Shown one piece after another: positions 56,929 to 64,000 of a stretch of DNA of 64,000 nt. The notes beneath the pieces are model-generated. The model made no database searches, was not told where the DNA came from, and worked only from the letters and a program-made list of their open reading frames with translations. The number at the start of each line of letters is the position of its first letter. Position 1 is the stretch's first letter. Origin of the DNA: Streptomyces sp. DHE7-1 (lineage in GTDB: Bacteria > Actinomycetota > Actinomycetes > Streptomycetales > Streptomycetaceae). Location of the stretch: contig JACJDG010000003.1 of the NCBI GenBank assembly GCA_016432725.1, forward strand, positions 4,464,001-4,528,000, given 5' to 3'. The position numbers and the translations under genes were made by a program.

Positions 56929-58105
56929 ATGCAGGCGCTCCTGCGCTCGTACCTCCGGCTAGGAGCAGGCGGCCACGGCCGCCTGCTCTTGACCCTGATG
57001 CAGTGTGTGCCCTTCTTGATCGGGCTGGCCGTGCTGGTCATCGAGCTCACGCCTGCCCACTTCATCTATACCGGCCCCTTTCTCACTGCGATCCCGGCGT
57101 TGGCGGCGGTGACGCTGGGACCCAGGGGTACCGCTGCGGCAGCTGTCCTCGCGCTAGTGATCAGCGTGATCACGGCTACCTTCAACCAGGCGTGGGGCAC
57201 CTTGCAGGTCTATACCAACTTCCTGGCCCTGGCCCTGGTTTCCGTGGCTGGCTTCATCACGAGCAGCGCCATGCAGACGCGCCGGCAGAGAGAGCTCGAC
57301 CAGGTTCGTCAGATCGCCGTGGCGGCACAGGAGGTCGTGCTACGGCCTGTACCCGCGCGCCTGGGCCCGGTGCGGGCGGCCAGTATGTGCCTTGCGGCCG
57401 GGACGGGCGCACAGGTGGGCGGTGATCTGTACGAGGCCGTGCAGACCCGGTACGGCGTCCGGATGATCGTGGGGGACGTCCGGGGAAGGGGCTTGCTGCG
57501 GTGCGAGCCGTCGCGGTGGCGGCGGGTGCGTTTCGGGAGGCCGTGCACTACGAGGACGACTTGGTGGAGGTCATGAACCACTGTGCGGCCGCTTTGCGAC
57601 GGGAACTCGCCGTGCCGGGCGCATACGACGAGGAAGTCCTGCTGGAAGGGTTCACCACGGTGCTCATCGCACAGGTGCCGGACGAACCCGTGGTGCAGTT
57701 GGTCAACCGTGGGCATCCGCCGCCGCTGCTGTTGCACCAGGGCAAAGCCAAGACGCTGATGCCGACCTCTCCGTTGCCGCCGGTCGGCATGGAGGACCTT
57801 GTCGCCGGCCCTCCGCCCGAAGCTGAGAGCTATGCGTTCCTCCCGGTGACCGCCTGCTGCTGTACACCGACGGCGTGATAGAGGCCCGCAACCGCGACAG
57901 CGAATTCTTCGCTCTGCCGGAGGCCATGGAGGGGATACGCCCCAGCGCCACCCCGCCGGAGTTCCTGGAACATCTGCACCAGGCATTGGTCCGTCACGCC
58001 GAGGATGACTTGACCGACGATGTGGCGATGCTCCTCGTTGACCGGCTCGACGGCGAACCAGAGCCGCCTGCCGGTGGGGCGGACGTGGGGCAGCGGTCGC
58101 TGTGA
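56929..58105 (+). CDS. Membrane-bound PP2C (SpoIIE-type) serine phosphatase, two frame breaks
   Basis: About 392 aa. Four membrane helices in the first 120 residues (LLLTLMQCVPFLIGLAVLVIEL, FLTAIPALAAVTLGPRG, AAAAVLALVISVITATF, NFLALALVSVAGFITSS), a helical linker and a SpoIIE phosphatase domain: GTGAQVGGDLYEAVQT and IVGDVRG (metal-binding Asp), LVNRGHPPPLLL, LLLYTDGVIEARN, DDLTDDVAMLLV. -1 frame breaks near 57497 and 57851. It lies between attR and the third att remnant, so it is cargo of an older insertion or trapped host DNA. Confidence 0.85.
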
Positions 58106-58144
58106 GCTGCCAAACCGCGGTTCAAGGGTTGCCCGTCGCGCGGC

Positions 58145-58196
58145 CTGTGAATCTGCCGGCTCAGCCTTCCCCGGTTCGAATCCTGGCGCCGCCACA
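58145..58196 (+). repeat. Third, degenerate copy of the tRNA-Tyr att sequence
   Basis: 52 bp matching the att repeat with two substitutions (A to G in the anticodon loop, A to C before GGTTCG). Beyond it the sequence differs from both other flanks. Confidence 0.9.
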
Positions 58197-58203
58197 CTGG
58201 GGA

Positions 58204-58246
58204 AAACCCCCTCCGAACAGCCCACAGGGCGGATCGGAGGGGGTTT
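58204..58246 (+). terminator. Probable original tRNA-Tyr terminator
   Basis: AAACCCCCTCCGA with TCGGAGGGGGTTT (13-bp perfect stem) followed by TTC. Directly after the oldest att copy, so likely the host's native tRNA-Tyr terminator. Confidence 0.8.
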
Positions 58247-58437
58247 CTTCGTTTCCCCGGCGGTGTGGTCGCCTATTCCGCCCGCAGGGCCGATGAGTTC
58301 CGCCCCGCCCCGTCGTCTGAACGTCGGGAACGTCTCGCGCCGGTCGCGGGAGGCCCGATGGGACGGCCAGGGGCCCTGCCGGCTCCGGCCCGGGGACAGG
58401 CGCGGCCACCGGCCGCGGGAAGCGAAGGAGGCCCGGT

Positions 58438-58877
58438 GTGACGATCCGGCGGATGGACAACGTCCTCATCGTCGTCGACGACCTTGACGCCGTCATCTCG
58501 TTCTTCGTGGAACTCGGCATGGAACTGGAGGGCAGGGGGCCGCTCGAATGGCGCGGGGCGGAACGGGTCATCGGGCTCGACGACGTCCGGCAGGACATCG
58601 CCATGCTGCGGATCCCGGACGGGCACGGCCGGATCGAACTGGCGAAGTTCCACCGGCCGCGGGCCGTCAGAGGCGAGCCGGAGGACGCGCCGGCGAACAC
58701 GCTGGGCCTGCGCCGCGTCATGTTCGCCGTCGACGACATCGATGACGTCGTCGCCCGGCTCCGGGCGCACGGCGCCGAACTCGTCGGCGAGATCGTGCGG
58801 TACGAGGACGTCTACCGGCTCTGTTACGTCCGTGGCCCGAGGGCATCGTCGTCGGACTGGCCGAGGAGCTCGGCTGA
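58438..58877 (+). CDS. VOC-family (glyoxalase-fold) protein (frame break near 3' end)
   Basis: About 146 aa. IRRMDNVLIVVDDLDAVISFFVELGMELEGR opens the first VOC module; FAVDDIDDVVARLRAHGAELVGEI the second; after restoring one base near 58832 it ends VRGPEGIVVGLAEELG, the canonical terminus. GTG start with AAGGAGG upstream. Probably a small-molecule binding or lyase protein of unknown substrate. Confidence 0.85.
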
Positions 58878-58879
58878 CG

Positions 58880-59035
58880 GCCCTCCGGCGCGGCCGCCCG
58901 GCCCGCCCGCCTGGTGCGGCCGCCCGCCCGGCCCCCGGCCGCCCGCCTGACGCGGTCGCCCGCCCGGCCCCGGCCCCCGCCCGGCGCGGCCCCCGCCCGG
59001 CCCGCCCGGCCCGGCCGCCCCTGGTCCAGTGGTGC
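58880..59035 (+). repeat. Extreme GC-rich degenerate repeat tract
   Basis: Imperfect GCCCGCCCGG/CGGCCGCCC units between the VOC gene and the next gene; few A or T bases over about 150 bp. No coding character; sequence accuracy here is doubtful. The region up to 59212 holds no gene. Confidence 0.7.
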
Positions 59036-59212
59036 CGCCTCGCCGGCCGGCCGCTCGGCGGTGCAGGCCGACTCGGGCGGGACATCGTCCGGCACCGGCC
59101 GCTGGAACCGCCCGGCCGGCGCGACGCTCTCCGGGTTCGGAGGCAGGCGCCGGGCGGGGGAGCGCCGTTCCCGCTCCTGCCGTGCCGGTGGGACAGCGGG
59201 CACACTGGCCGC

Positions 59213-59425
59213 ATGTCATCCCGTCGCAGAACCTGCCCCGTGTGCCGCCGCGAGATCGCCGTCGTCGCGGGTCGCTTCGCGCGGCACGATCCGCCCGGGG
59301 CACGGGCGAACGGGGAACTCCTCTCCTGTGCCGGGTCCCGGCGGCAGGCACAACTCGGAGCCGTCCAGCCGGCGTTGGACGGGTACGCCGTGCCGGACTT
59401 CCCCGGGCAGCTGCCGCTCTTCTGA
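59213..59425 (+). CDS. Small zinc-finger-like protein
   Basis: 70 aa. MSSRRRTCPVCRREIAVVAGRFARHDP has a CPVC knuckle; a later LLSCAGS supplies one more Cys. This small family is frequent in Streptomyces and its function is unknown. Ends 52 bp before the stop of the convergent oxidoreductase gene. Confidence 0.75.
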   Translation: MSSRRRTCPVCRREIAVVAGRFARHDPPGARANGELLSCAGSRRQAQLGAVQPALDGYAVPDFPGQLPLF

Positions 59426-59476
59426 CAGGTGAACGGCCGTTGTCCCTCCGGCCGGTGAAACGACCGGCCGGCGCGC

Positions 59477-60132
59477 TCAGTTGCCCGCGACCGACTTCAC
59501 GGCCACCGACACCGGCGTCGAGCCGCCGATCAGCTCCAACGTCAGACCGGCCGTCGCCGAGGTGTCCACCAGCTCCGCCAGCACGGCCGCCACGTCGTCC
59601 CGCGGGACCGGACCGCGGCCGGTGTGCGCCTCCAGCCGGACCAGGCCGGTGCCCGGCTCGTCGGTCAGCGCGCCGGGGCGCAGGATCGTCCAGTCCAGGG
59701 CCTCCTGCCGGGTGACGTACGCGTCGGCCTCCCCTTGGCGCGCAGGTACACGTCGAAGACGTCGTCGCCCTGGTGCGCGGGGTCCGCGCCCATCGAGGAG
59801 ACCACCACGAAGCGGCGCACGCGCGCGCGTACGGCCGCGTCCGCGAACAGCACCGCCGCGCCCCTGTCCACCGTGTCCTTGCGGCCCGTGCCGCTGCCCG
59901 GGCCCGCGCCCGCGGCGAAGACCGCCGCGTCCGCGCCCTGGAGATGTGCCGCGACCTCCTCCACCGAGGCGGACTCCAGGTCGAGCAGGACCGGTTCGGC
60001 GCCCGCCGCCCGCAGGTCGGCGCCCTGCTCCGCCTTGCGGATGATCCCCGCGACCTCGTCCCCGCGCGCGGCGAGCACCCGCTCCAGCCGCAGCGCGATC
60101 TGACCATGACCACCAGCGATGACAATGCGCAT
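59477..60132 (-). CDS. NAD(P)-binding oxidoreductase, SDR atypical (frame break)
   Basis: About 218 aa. MRIVIAGGHGQIALRLERVLAARG contains the Rossmann GGxGxxA-type loop, followed by GADAAVFAAGAGPGSGTGRKDTVDRGAAVLFADAA and VVVSSMGADP with the partner Ser; after the -1 break near 59735 it continues EALDWTILRPGALTDEPGTGLV, a hallmark of the YwnB/NAD(P)H-binding group. Substrate unknown. Confidence 0.85.
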
Positions 60133-60235
60133 GATTCCGACCGTACGCCCGGAGGGGCCCGTGCGCCGCATTGGTTGGGAGCGCCGGCCCGTCACTCCGG
60201 GCGCGCTCCGGACCCCCTCCGGGCAGCGGGTTTCC

Positions 60236-61502
60236 TCACGACAGCTCCCCCGGCCCTGCCGGGGCAGCCCCAGCTCGGCCGCCACCGCCGAGTTGCAGTA
60301 CTCGCGGACCGCGCTGGTGCGGGCCACCACCCGGCCGCGGTGCACCACGATCCGGCTGTAGGCGAGGGAGAGCGCGCCGGACAGGTGATCGCCGCGCACG
60401 GCCAGCAGCTCGGCGGGGAAACCGGCCTCGACGCGTACCTCGGGCAGGCCCAGCGCCTCCCGCGCCGCCGTGCTGACCGCCTCGTAGGCGTCCTCGGGGC
60501 GCAGGCCGTGCGCGGAGGCGAGGAGATAGGCGGCCTCGAGGGGGTCGCCCCGGCCCACGGGGTTGGCGACGTCGCGGAGGGCGCCGCTGCCCGCCGCCAC
60601 CCTGACCCCGGCCGCGCGCAGCAGCCGTACCGGCGCGGCGCCCCGGCGGTCGGCCGTGCCGCAGCCGCCCTGGGGGAGGCACACCACCGTGACCCCGGCC
60701 GCCGCGAGCTGCTCCGCGAGCCGGGAGGCCGCCTCGGCCGGCAGGCGCGCGAGACCGGCGCACGGGCCGACCGTCACGCCGGGGCGCAGACCGCCCGCCA
60801 TGGCCGCGAGCCGGGAGAGCCGGGCCGGGTCGGTGGCGTCCGTGTGCAGGTCCACCGGGCAGCCGTGCTCGGACGCCACCTCCAGGACGGCCTCCACGTA
60901 ACCCGTGGGATCCGGGTCCGTGTCCGGGCAGCCGCCCACCACCGACGCGCCCATCTTCACCGCGTCCCGGAGCATCGCGAGCCCTTCGGCACCCGCCACC
61001 CCGGTCAGCAGCCGCGGCATCGCCACCGTGGTCAGCTCCGCGAGGCCCCGCAGCGAGCGCCGGGCCTGCAGTACGGCGCCGAGCGCGCCGAGGCCCTGGA
61101 CGTCGCCCACGCGCACGTGCGCGCGTGCCGCCGTCGCGCCGTGGCCGAGCTGGAGCAGGGCCGCCTCCGTGGCCCGGCGCTGGACGTCGTCGGGGCGTAG
61201 GAGACCGGTCCGGGATGCTCGGCGGACAGCGCCGTGTCCCCGTGTGCGTGCGGCTCGGCCGGCGCCGGCAGGAGCAGGTAGCCGCTGAGGTCGACGCGGG
61301 AGGTGCCCGGCCTGGGCGGGCCCGGCGTCAGGCTGCCGGCCGTGCCGACGGCCTCGATACGCCCGCCGCCCAGCCGTACGTCCACGGTCCGGCCGTCGGT
61401 GAGCCGCGCCCCGCACAGCAGCACCACGGCCTGGTCGGGCTGCCCGGAGGACCCCGACTGGTTCGACGGCCACGGGGGCGGCTGCGGCTGGCTGTCGGGC
61501 AT
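60236..61502 (-). CDS. Amidohydrolase-superfamily protein (cytosine deaminase-like), two frame breaks
   Basis: About 422 aa. Metal motif in LLLPAPAEPHAHGDTAL (HxH), VDLHTDATDP, the later PLEAAYLLASAHGLRPEDAYEAVS, and a C-terminal beta strand SRIVVHRGRVVART. The N-terminus has the small beta domain ARLTDGRTVDVRLGGGRIEAVG. -1 frame breaks near 61200 and 60250; the second removes the natural stop and would otherwise fuse it to the next gene. It resembles cytosine deaminase/N-acyl-amidohydrolase types; substrate not determinable. Confidence 0.82.
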
Positions 61503-61837
61503 CGGACTCCAGGGTTCGGGCCGGGGGCTCGGGGCAGGGCCGCGTGAAGGGGGCCGGGACGTGCGCGGACCCAAGATCACGCAGAGTGAGTCGAGCCTAG
61601 GGTGGCGAACCCTGTGGGGCGCGGAGGAGCGCAATAGTCGTACCGGCGTGGCCCGGCCGGGGCGGGACGTCCGTCACCTGCCGCGACGGGTGCCCTCCAC
61701 ACGCGCGCGTGCCCGGGCCGCAGGGGACTTCGCGGGCGCTCCGGAGGGCCCGGAACAGCCCTGGCGGGGGAGCGCGGTGGGCCCCTGGATACGGATTTGG
61801 GCGAACGGCGGCGGACCGTGTAATGTCTTCATCGCTC
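61503..61837. other. Intergenic region upstream of tRNA-Thr
   Basis: 335 bp containing the divergent promoters of the amidohydrolase and the tRNA cluster. No gene, repeat or hairpin recognised. Confidence 0.5.
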
Positions 61838-61910
61838 GCCCCAATAGCTCAGTCGGCAGAGCGTCTCCATGGTAAGGAGAAGGTCAACGGTTCGATTCCG
61901 TTTTGGGGCT
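61838..61910 (+). tRNA. tRNA-Thr (GGT)
   Basis: 73 nt. Acceptor GCCCCAA/TTGGGGC, D-arm GCTCAGTCGGCAGAGC, anticodon loop ATGGTAA with GGT at 61871-61873, T-arm AACGG-TTCGATT-CCGTT, discriminator T. Confidence 0.95.
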
Positions 61911-61956
61911 CTGGTGTGAAAGGCGCCCGTCGTAAGGCGGGTTCCGATCGCATCAC

Positions 61957-62029
61957 AGCGGTGTAGCTCAGTCGGTAGAGCAAGCGGCTCATAATCGCTG
62001 TGTCACCGGTTCAAGTCCGGTCACCGCTA
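61957..62029 (+). tRNA. tRNA-Met (CAT), elongator type
   Basis: 73 nt. Acceptor AGCGGTG/CACCGCT, D-arm GCTCAGTCGGTAGAGC, anticodon loop CTCATAA with CAT, T-arm ACCGG-TTCAAGT-CCGGT, discriminator A. The first base pair (A-T) is paired, unlike initiator tRNA, supporting an elongator. Confidence 0.92.
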
Positions 62030-62119
62030 CTGACAGTAGCCGATTGCGGGGTCGGTCCTTCGATCGGCTACTCTTGCTTGCGTTGAAATAGTCCATCCGT
62101 TCGTCTTAGGAGCACTCAC

Positions 62120-62284
62120 GTGGCTGCCACCGACGTCCGCCCGAAGATCACGCTGGCCTGCGTGGAGTGCAAGGAGCGGAACTACATCACCAAGAAGAAC
62201 CGGCGTAACAACCCGGATCGCCTTGAGATGAAGAAGCACTGCCCGCGTTGCAACGCGCACACCGCGCACCGCGAAACGCGATAA
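62120..62284 (+). CDS. rpmG: 50S ribosomal protein L33, zinc-binding form
   Basis: 54 aa, read directly: starts MAATDVRPKITLACVECKERN and ends HCPRCNAHTAHRETR. Two CxxC pairs (CVEC, CPRC) identify the zinc-dependent (C+) paralogue. GTG start at 62120 with AGGAG at 62108-62112. Lies 90 bp after tRNA-Met, as in other Streptomyces, and is followed by a strong terminator. Confidence 0.95.
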   Translation: MAATDVRPKITLACVECKERNYITKKNRRNNPDRLEMKKHCPRCNAHTAHRETR

Positions 62285-62295
62285 ATCAGGCTCGT

Positions 62296-62334
62296 ACGTG
62301 AGGCCGCCCCGCAAGCTGGGGGGCGGCCTCACGT
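62296..62334 (+). terminator. rpmG terminator
   Basis: 15-bp perfect stem ACGTGAGGCCGCCCC with GGGGCGGCCTCACGT, 9-nt loop, followed by CGTTTC. Confidence 0.9.
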
Positions 62335-62391
62335 CGTTTCACCGGCTGCTGAGACCAGACACGCTGCTTGAGACCAGGAGGTGCCGGGCCA

Positions 62392-62843
62392 ATGGCGCTC
62401 GACCAGTCCTTCGTGGGGCGGACCTACCCCCCACCCCGCCCTACGAGGTGGGCCGGGAGAAGATCCGCGAGTTCGCCGAGGCGGTCGGGGAGACCAACCC
62501 GGCGTACACGGACCCGGAGGCCGCCAAGGCGTTCGGTCACCCGGACGTGATTGCCCCGCCGACCTTCGTGTTCTCCATCACCTTCCGGGCCGCCGGACAG
62601 GTCATCGAGGACCCGCAGCTCGGGCTCGACTACAGCCGGGTGGTGCACGGCGACCAGAAGTTCGCGTACGTCCGCCCGGTGCGGGCCGGCGACTGGCTCA
62701 CGGTGACGTCCACCATCGAGGGCATCAAGTCGCTCGCGGGCAACGACATCCTGGACATCCGCGGCGAGGTGCACGACGAGGCCGGCGAGCACGTGGTGAC
62801 CGCCTGGACCAAGCTCGTGGCCCGTGCGGCCGGGGAGGCGTGA
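62392..62843 (+). CDS. MaoC-like N-terminal dehydratase domain protein (HadA-type; frame break)
   Basis: About 150 aa. MALDQSFVGRTYPPTPPYEVGREKIREFAEAVGETNPAYTD is the conserved opening of (R)-hydroxyacyl-ACP dehydratase subunit A-type proteins (degenerate HotDog domain); DVIAPPTFVFSITF and YVRPVRAGDWLTV follow. One base is missing in the C-run near 62430. GGAGG precedes the ATG. It forms a heterodimer with the next gene's product in related actinobacteria (HadAB of fatty-acid synthase II); the substrate here may be a fatty or polyketide acyl chain. Confidence 0.87.
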
Positions 62844-62850
62844 GAAACCG

Positions 62851-63279
62851 ATGACGGCGAAGATCGCGTACGACGACGTCGAGGTCGGCACCGAACTGCC
62901 GGCCCAGACCTTCCCCGTGACCCGCGCCACCCTGGTGCGGTACGCGGGCGCCTCCGGGGACTTCAACCCGATCCACTGGAACGAGAAGTTCGCCAAGGAG
63001 GTGGGCCTGCCGGACGTCATCGCGCACGGCATGTTCACCATGGCCGAGGCGATCCGCGTGGTCACCGACTGGGCCGGTGACCCGGGCGCGGTCGTGGAGT
63101 ACGGTGTCCGCTTCACCAAACCGGTCGTCGTGCCGAACGACGACGAGGGTGCGGTGATCGAGGTCGGCGCCAAGGTCGCTGCCAAGCTCGACGACCGGAC
63201 GGTGCGGGTGGACCTCACGGCGACCAGCGGCGGCCAGAAGGTGCTGGGCATGTCCCGGGCGGTCGTGCGGCTGGCCTGA
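62851..63279 (+). CDS. MaoC dehydratase (HadB-type catalytic subunit)
   Basis: 142-aa HotDog-fold hydratase. The catalytic signature is complete: YAGASGDFNPIHWNEKFAKEVGLPDVIAHGMFTM, with Asp and His of the hydratase-2 motif. Starts 8 bp after the HadA-type gene; both form an operon ending at a hairpin. Catalyses dehydration of 3-hydroxyacyl thioesters together with its partner. Confidence 0.93.
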   Translation: MTAKIAYDDVEVGTELPAQTFPVTRATLVRYAGASGDFNPIHWNEKFAKEVGLPDVIAHGMFTMAEAIRVVTDWAGDPGAVVEYGVRFTKPVVVPNDDEGAVIEVGAKVAAKLDDRTVRVDLTATSGGQKVLGMSRAVVRLA

Positions 63280-63300
63280 GGGCTTCGGCTGTCGGATTCA

Positions 63301-63325
63301 GGGGCGTCCACCTTGGTGGGCGCCC
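63301..63325 (+). terminator. Terminator after the dehydratase operon
   Basis: GGGCGTCC-ACCTTGGT-GGGCGCCC (one G-T wobble), 20 bp past the stop. Confidence 0.65.
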
Positions 63326-63373
63326 TTCGCCGCACCCGGGCCCGGCCTACCCGCCCCGGGCTCCCTTGACGTA

Positions 63374-63393
63374 GTTAGTAATTGAGCACTAAC
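63374..63393. promoter_or_regulatory. TetR operator overlapping a TTGACG promoter element
   Basis: Perfect 6-bp arms GTTAGT-N8-ACTAAC, 9 bp before the TetR start, with TTGACG at 63366-63371 as a -35-like box. The layout implies autorepression. Confidence 0.75.
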
Positions 63394-63401
63394 TTCGTCT
63401 C

Positions 63402-63970
63402 ATGCCCAGGATGAGTGCTGAAGAGCGACGCGAGAGTGTCATTCGCGCGGCGATCTCCGAGTTCGCGCGGAAGGGGTACTACGGCACCTCCACCGAGGCG
63501 ATCGCCAAGCGGGTGGGAGTCTCGCAGCCGTACCTCTTCCGGCTCTTCGAGGGCAAGAAGGCGATCTTCGTCGCCGCGTCGCTGCGGTGCGTGGAGGACA
63601 TCTGCAAGGTCTTCGGGGAGGCGGCCGAGGGGCTGGAGGGCGAGGAGGCCCTGCACGCCATGGCCGACGCCTACGTGCGCCTGATCACGGAGCAGCCCGA
63701 GAAGCTCCAGATGCAGATGCAGACGTACATCACGGTGGCCGCCGCGGAGGCGGAGGGGAGCACGGGTTCGGGGAGGCCGTACGGGCCGCCTGGATGCGGC
63801 TCTGGGACACCGTGCACCTCCCGCTCGGCGCGGACGACGGCGAGACCACGACCTTCATGGCGTACGGGATGCTCATCAACACCCTCGCTGCCATGGGGTT
63901 CCCGCCCGGGCACCGGGTCTGGCAGTCGATGTACCCGTCGTCCGGGATCACCGGGCGGCTCCAGCACTAG
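63402..63970 (+). CDS. TetR-family transcriptional regulator (frame break)
   Basis: About 190 aa. N-terminal DNA-binding domain RRESVIRAAISEFARKGYYGTSTEAIAKRVGVSQPYLFRLFEGKKAIFVAA is typical; the helical ligand domain includes ALHAMADAYVRLITEQPEKLQMQMQTYI and, after a -1 break near 63758, FGEAVRAAWMRLWDTVHLPLGADD. Preceded by a palindromic operator. It ends 30 bp before the window edge; its target may be itself or the following gene outside the window. Confidence 0.87.
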
Positions 63971-64000
63971 GCGGGACGGGAGGCGGAACTCCCGGAATTC

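Noticed and set aside
58880..59210. Proline-rich open frames in the GC tract after the VOC gene
   Set aside because: Composition-driven; every frame is open because stop codons are absent from the repeats, and the VOC gene ends at 58877 after repair.
63995..64000. EcoRI site GAATTC at the very end of the window as a vector or clone junction
   Set aside because: A single 6-bp site at an arbitrary window edge is not evidence of a junction.

Overview
The window is high-GC actinobacterial chromosome and almost certainly Streptomyces. The evidence is strong GC3 bias, many GTG starts, and the gene order polyprenyl synthase / second nuo cluster / htpX / yccF / yajQ / tRNA-Tyr with an SLP1-like element / tRNA-Thr / tRNA-Met / rpmG / two MaoC-type dehydratases. 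From memory this matches the S. coelicolor SCO4583-SCO4638 region; no alignment was run.

Layout. 0.1-9.6 kb: polyprenyl diphosphate synthase, a LolA-like protein with an ABC exporter, an FMN reductase, a VOC protein, a RarD permease and a divergent QorB/HxlR redox pair with a visible operator. 9.6-16.5 kb: 2-oxoacid:ferredoxin oxidoreductase (korA/korB), a LuxR-type response regulator and two tandem paralogous sensor kinases. 16.7-27.0 kb: a second complex I cluster, nuoA-B-C-H-I-J-K-L-M-N, with no nuoD, E, F or G; its NuoC has a very long low-complexity tail. 27.2-32.0 kb: htpX, then a yccF gene split by a 3.6-kb element with a large serine integrase. That element carries its own intact yccF. 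32-34.4 kb: APC permease, GlsB-like protein, YajQ.

34.6-56.8 kb: an SLP1-like actinomycete integrative and conjugative element (AICE) in tRNA-Tyr, bounded by a perfect 66-bp repeat. It holds integrase/excisionase, a primase-polymerase replication module beside a 12-copy GTAGCGG iteron array, a TraB/FtsK transfer module with spread proteins, and an XRE/Nudix/HD/GntR immunity-control block. Its cargo is nucleic-acid conflict genes: a DpdA/TGT-like base-exchange enzyme, an SRA-PD-(D/E)XK nuclease, a PIN/ImmA-IrrE pair, and a ScoMcrA-type SRA-HNH type IV restriction enzyme. The transfer operon also encodes a GGDEF diguanylate cyclase and a PycTM-like membrane protein. A third degenerate copy of the att sequence at 58.15 kb, with a PP2C phosphatase gene in between, marks an older tandem insertion. 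58.4-64 kb is core chromosome: VOC protein, oxidoreductase, amidohydrolase, two tRNAs, L33, two HotDog dehydratase subunits and a TetR regulator.

Quality note. About 25 genes contain one or more frame breaks. Every one whose sign I checked is a -1 shift, and those resolved to the base sit in G/C runs. This looks like systematic single-base undercalling, so these genes are annotated as single CDSs with the break position given, not as pseudogenes.
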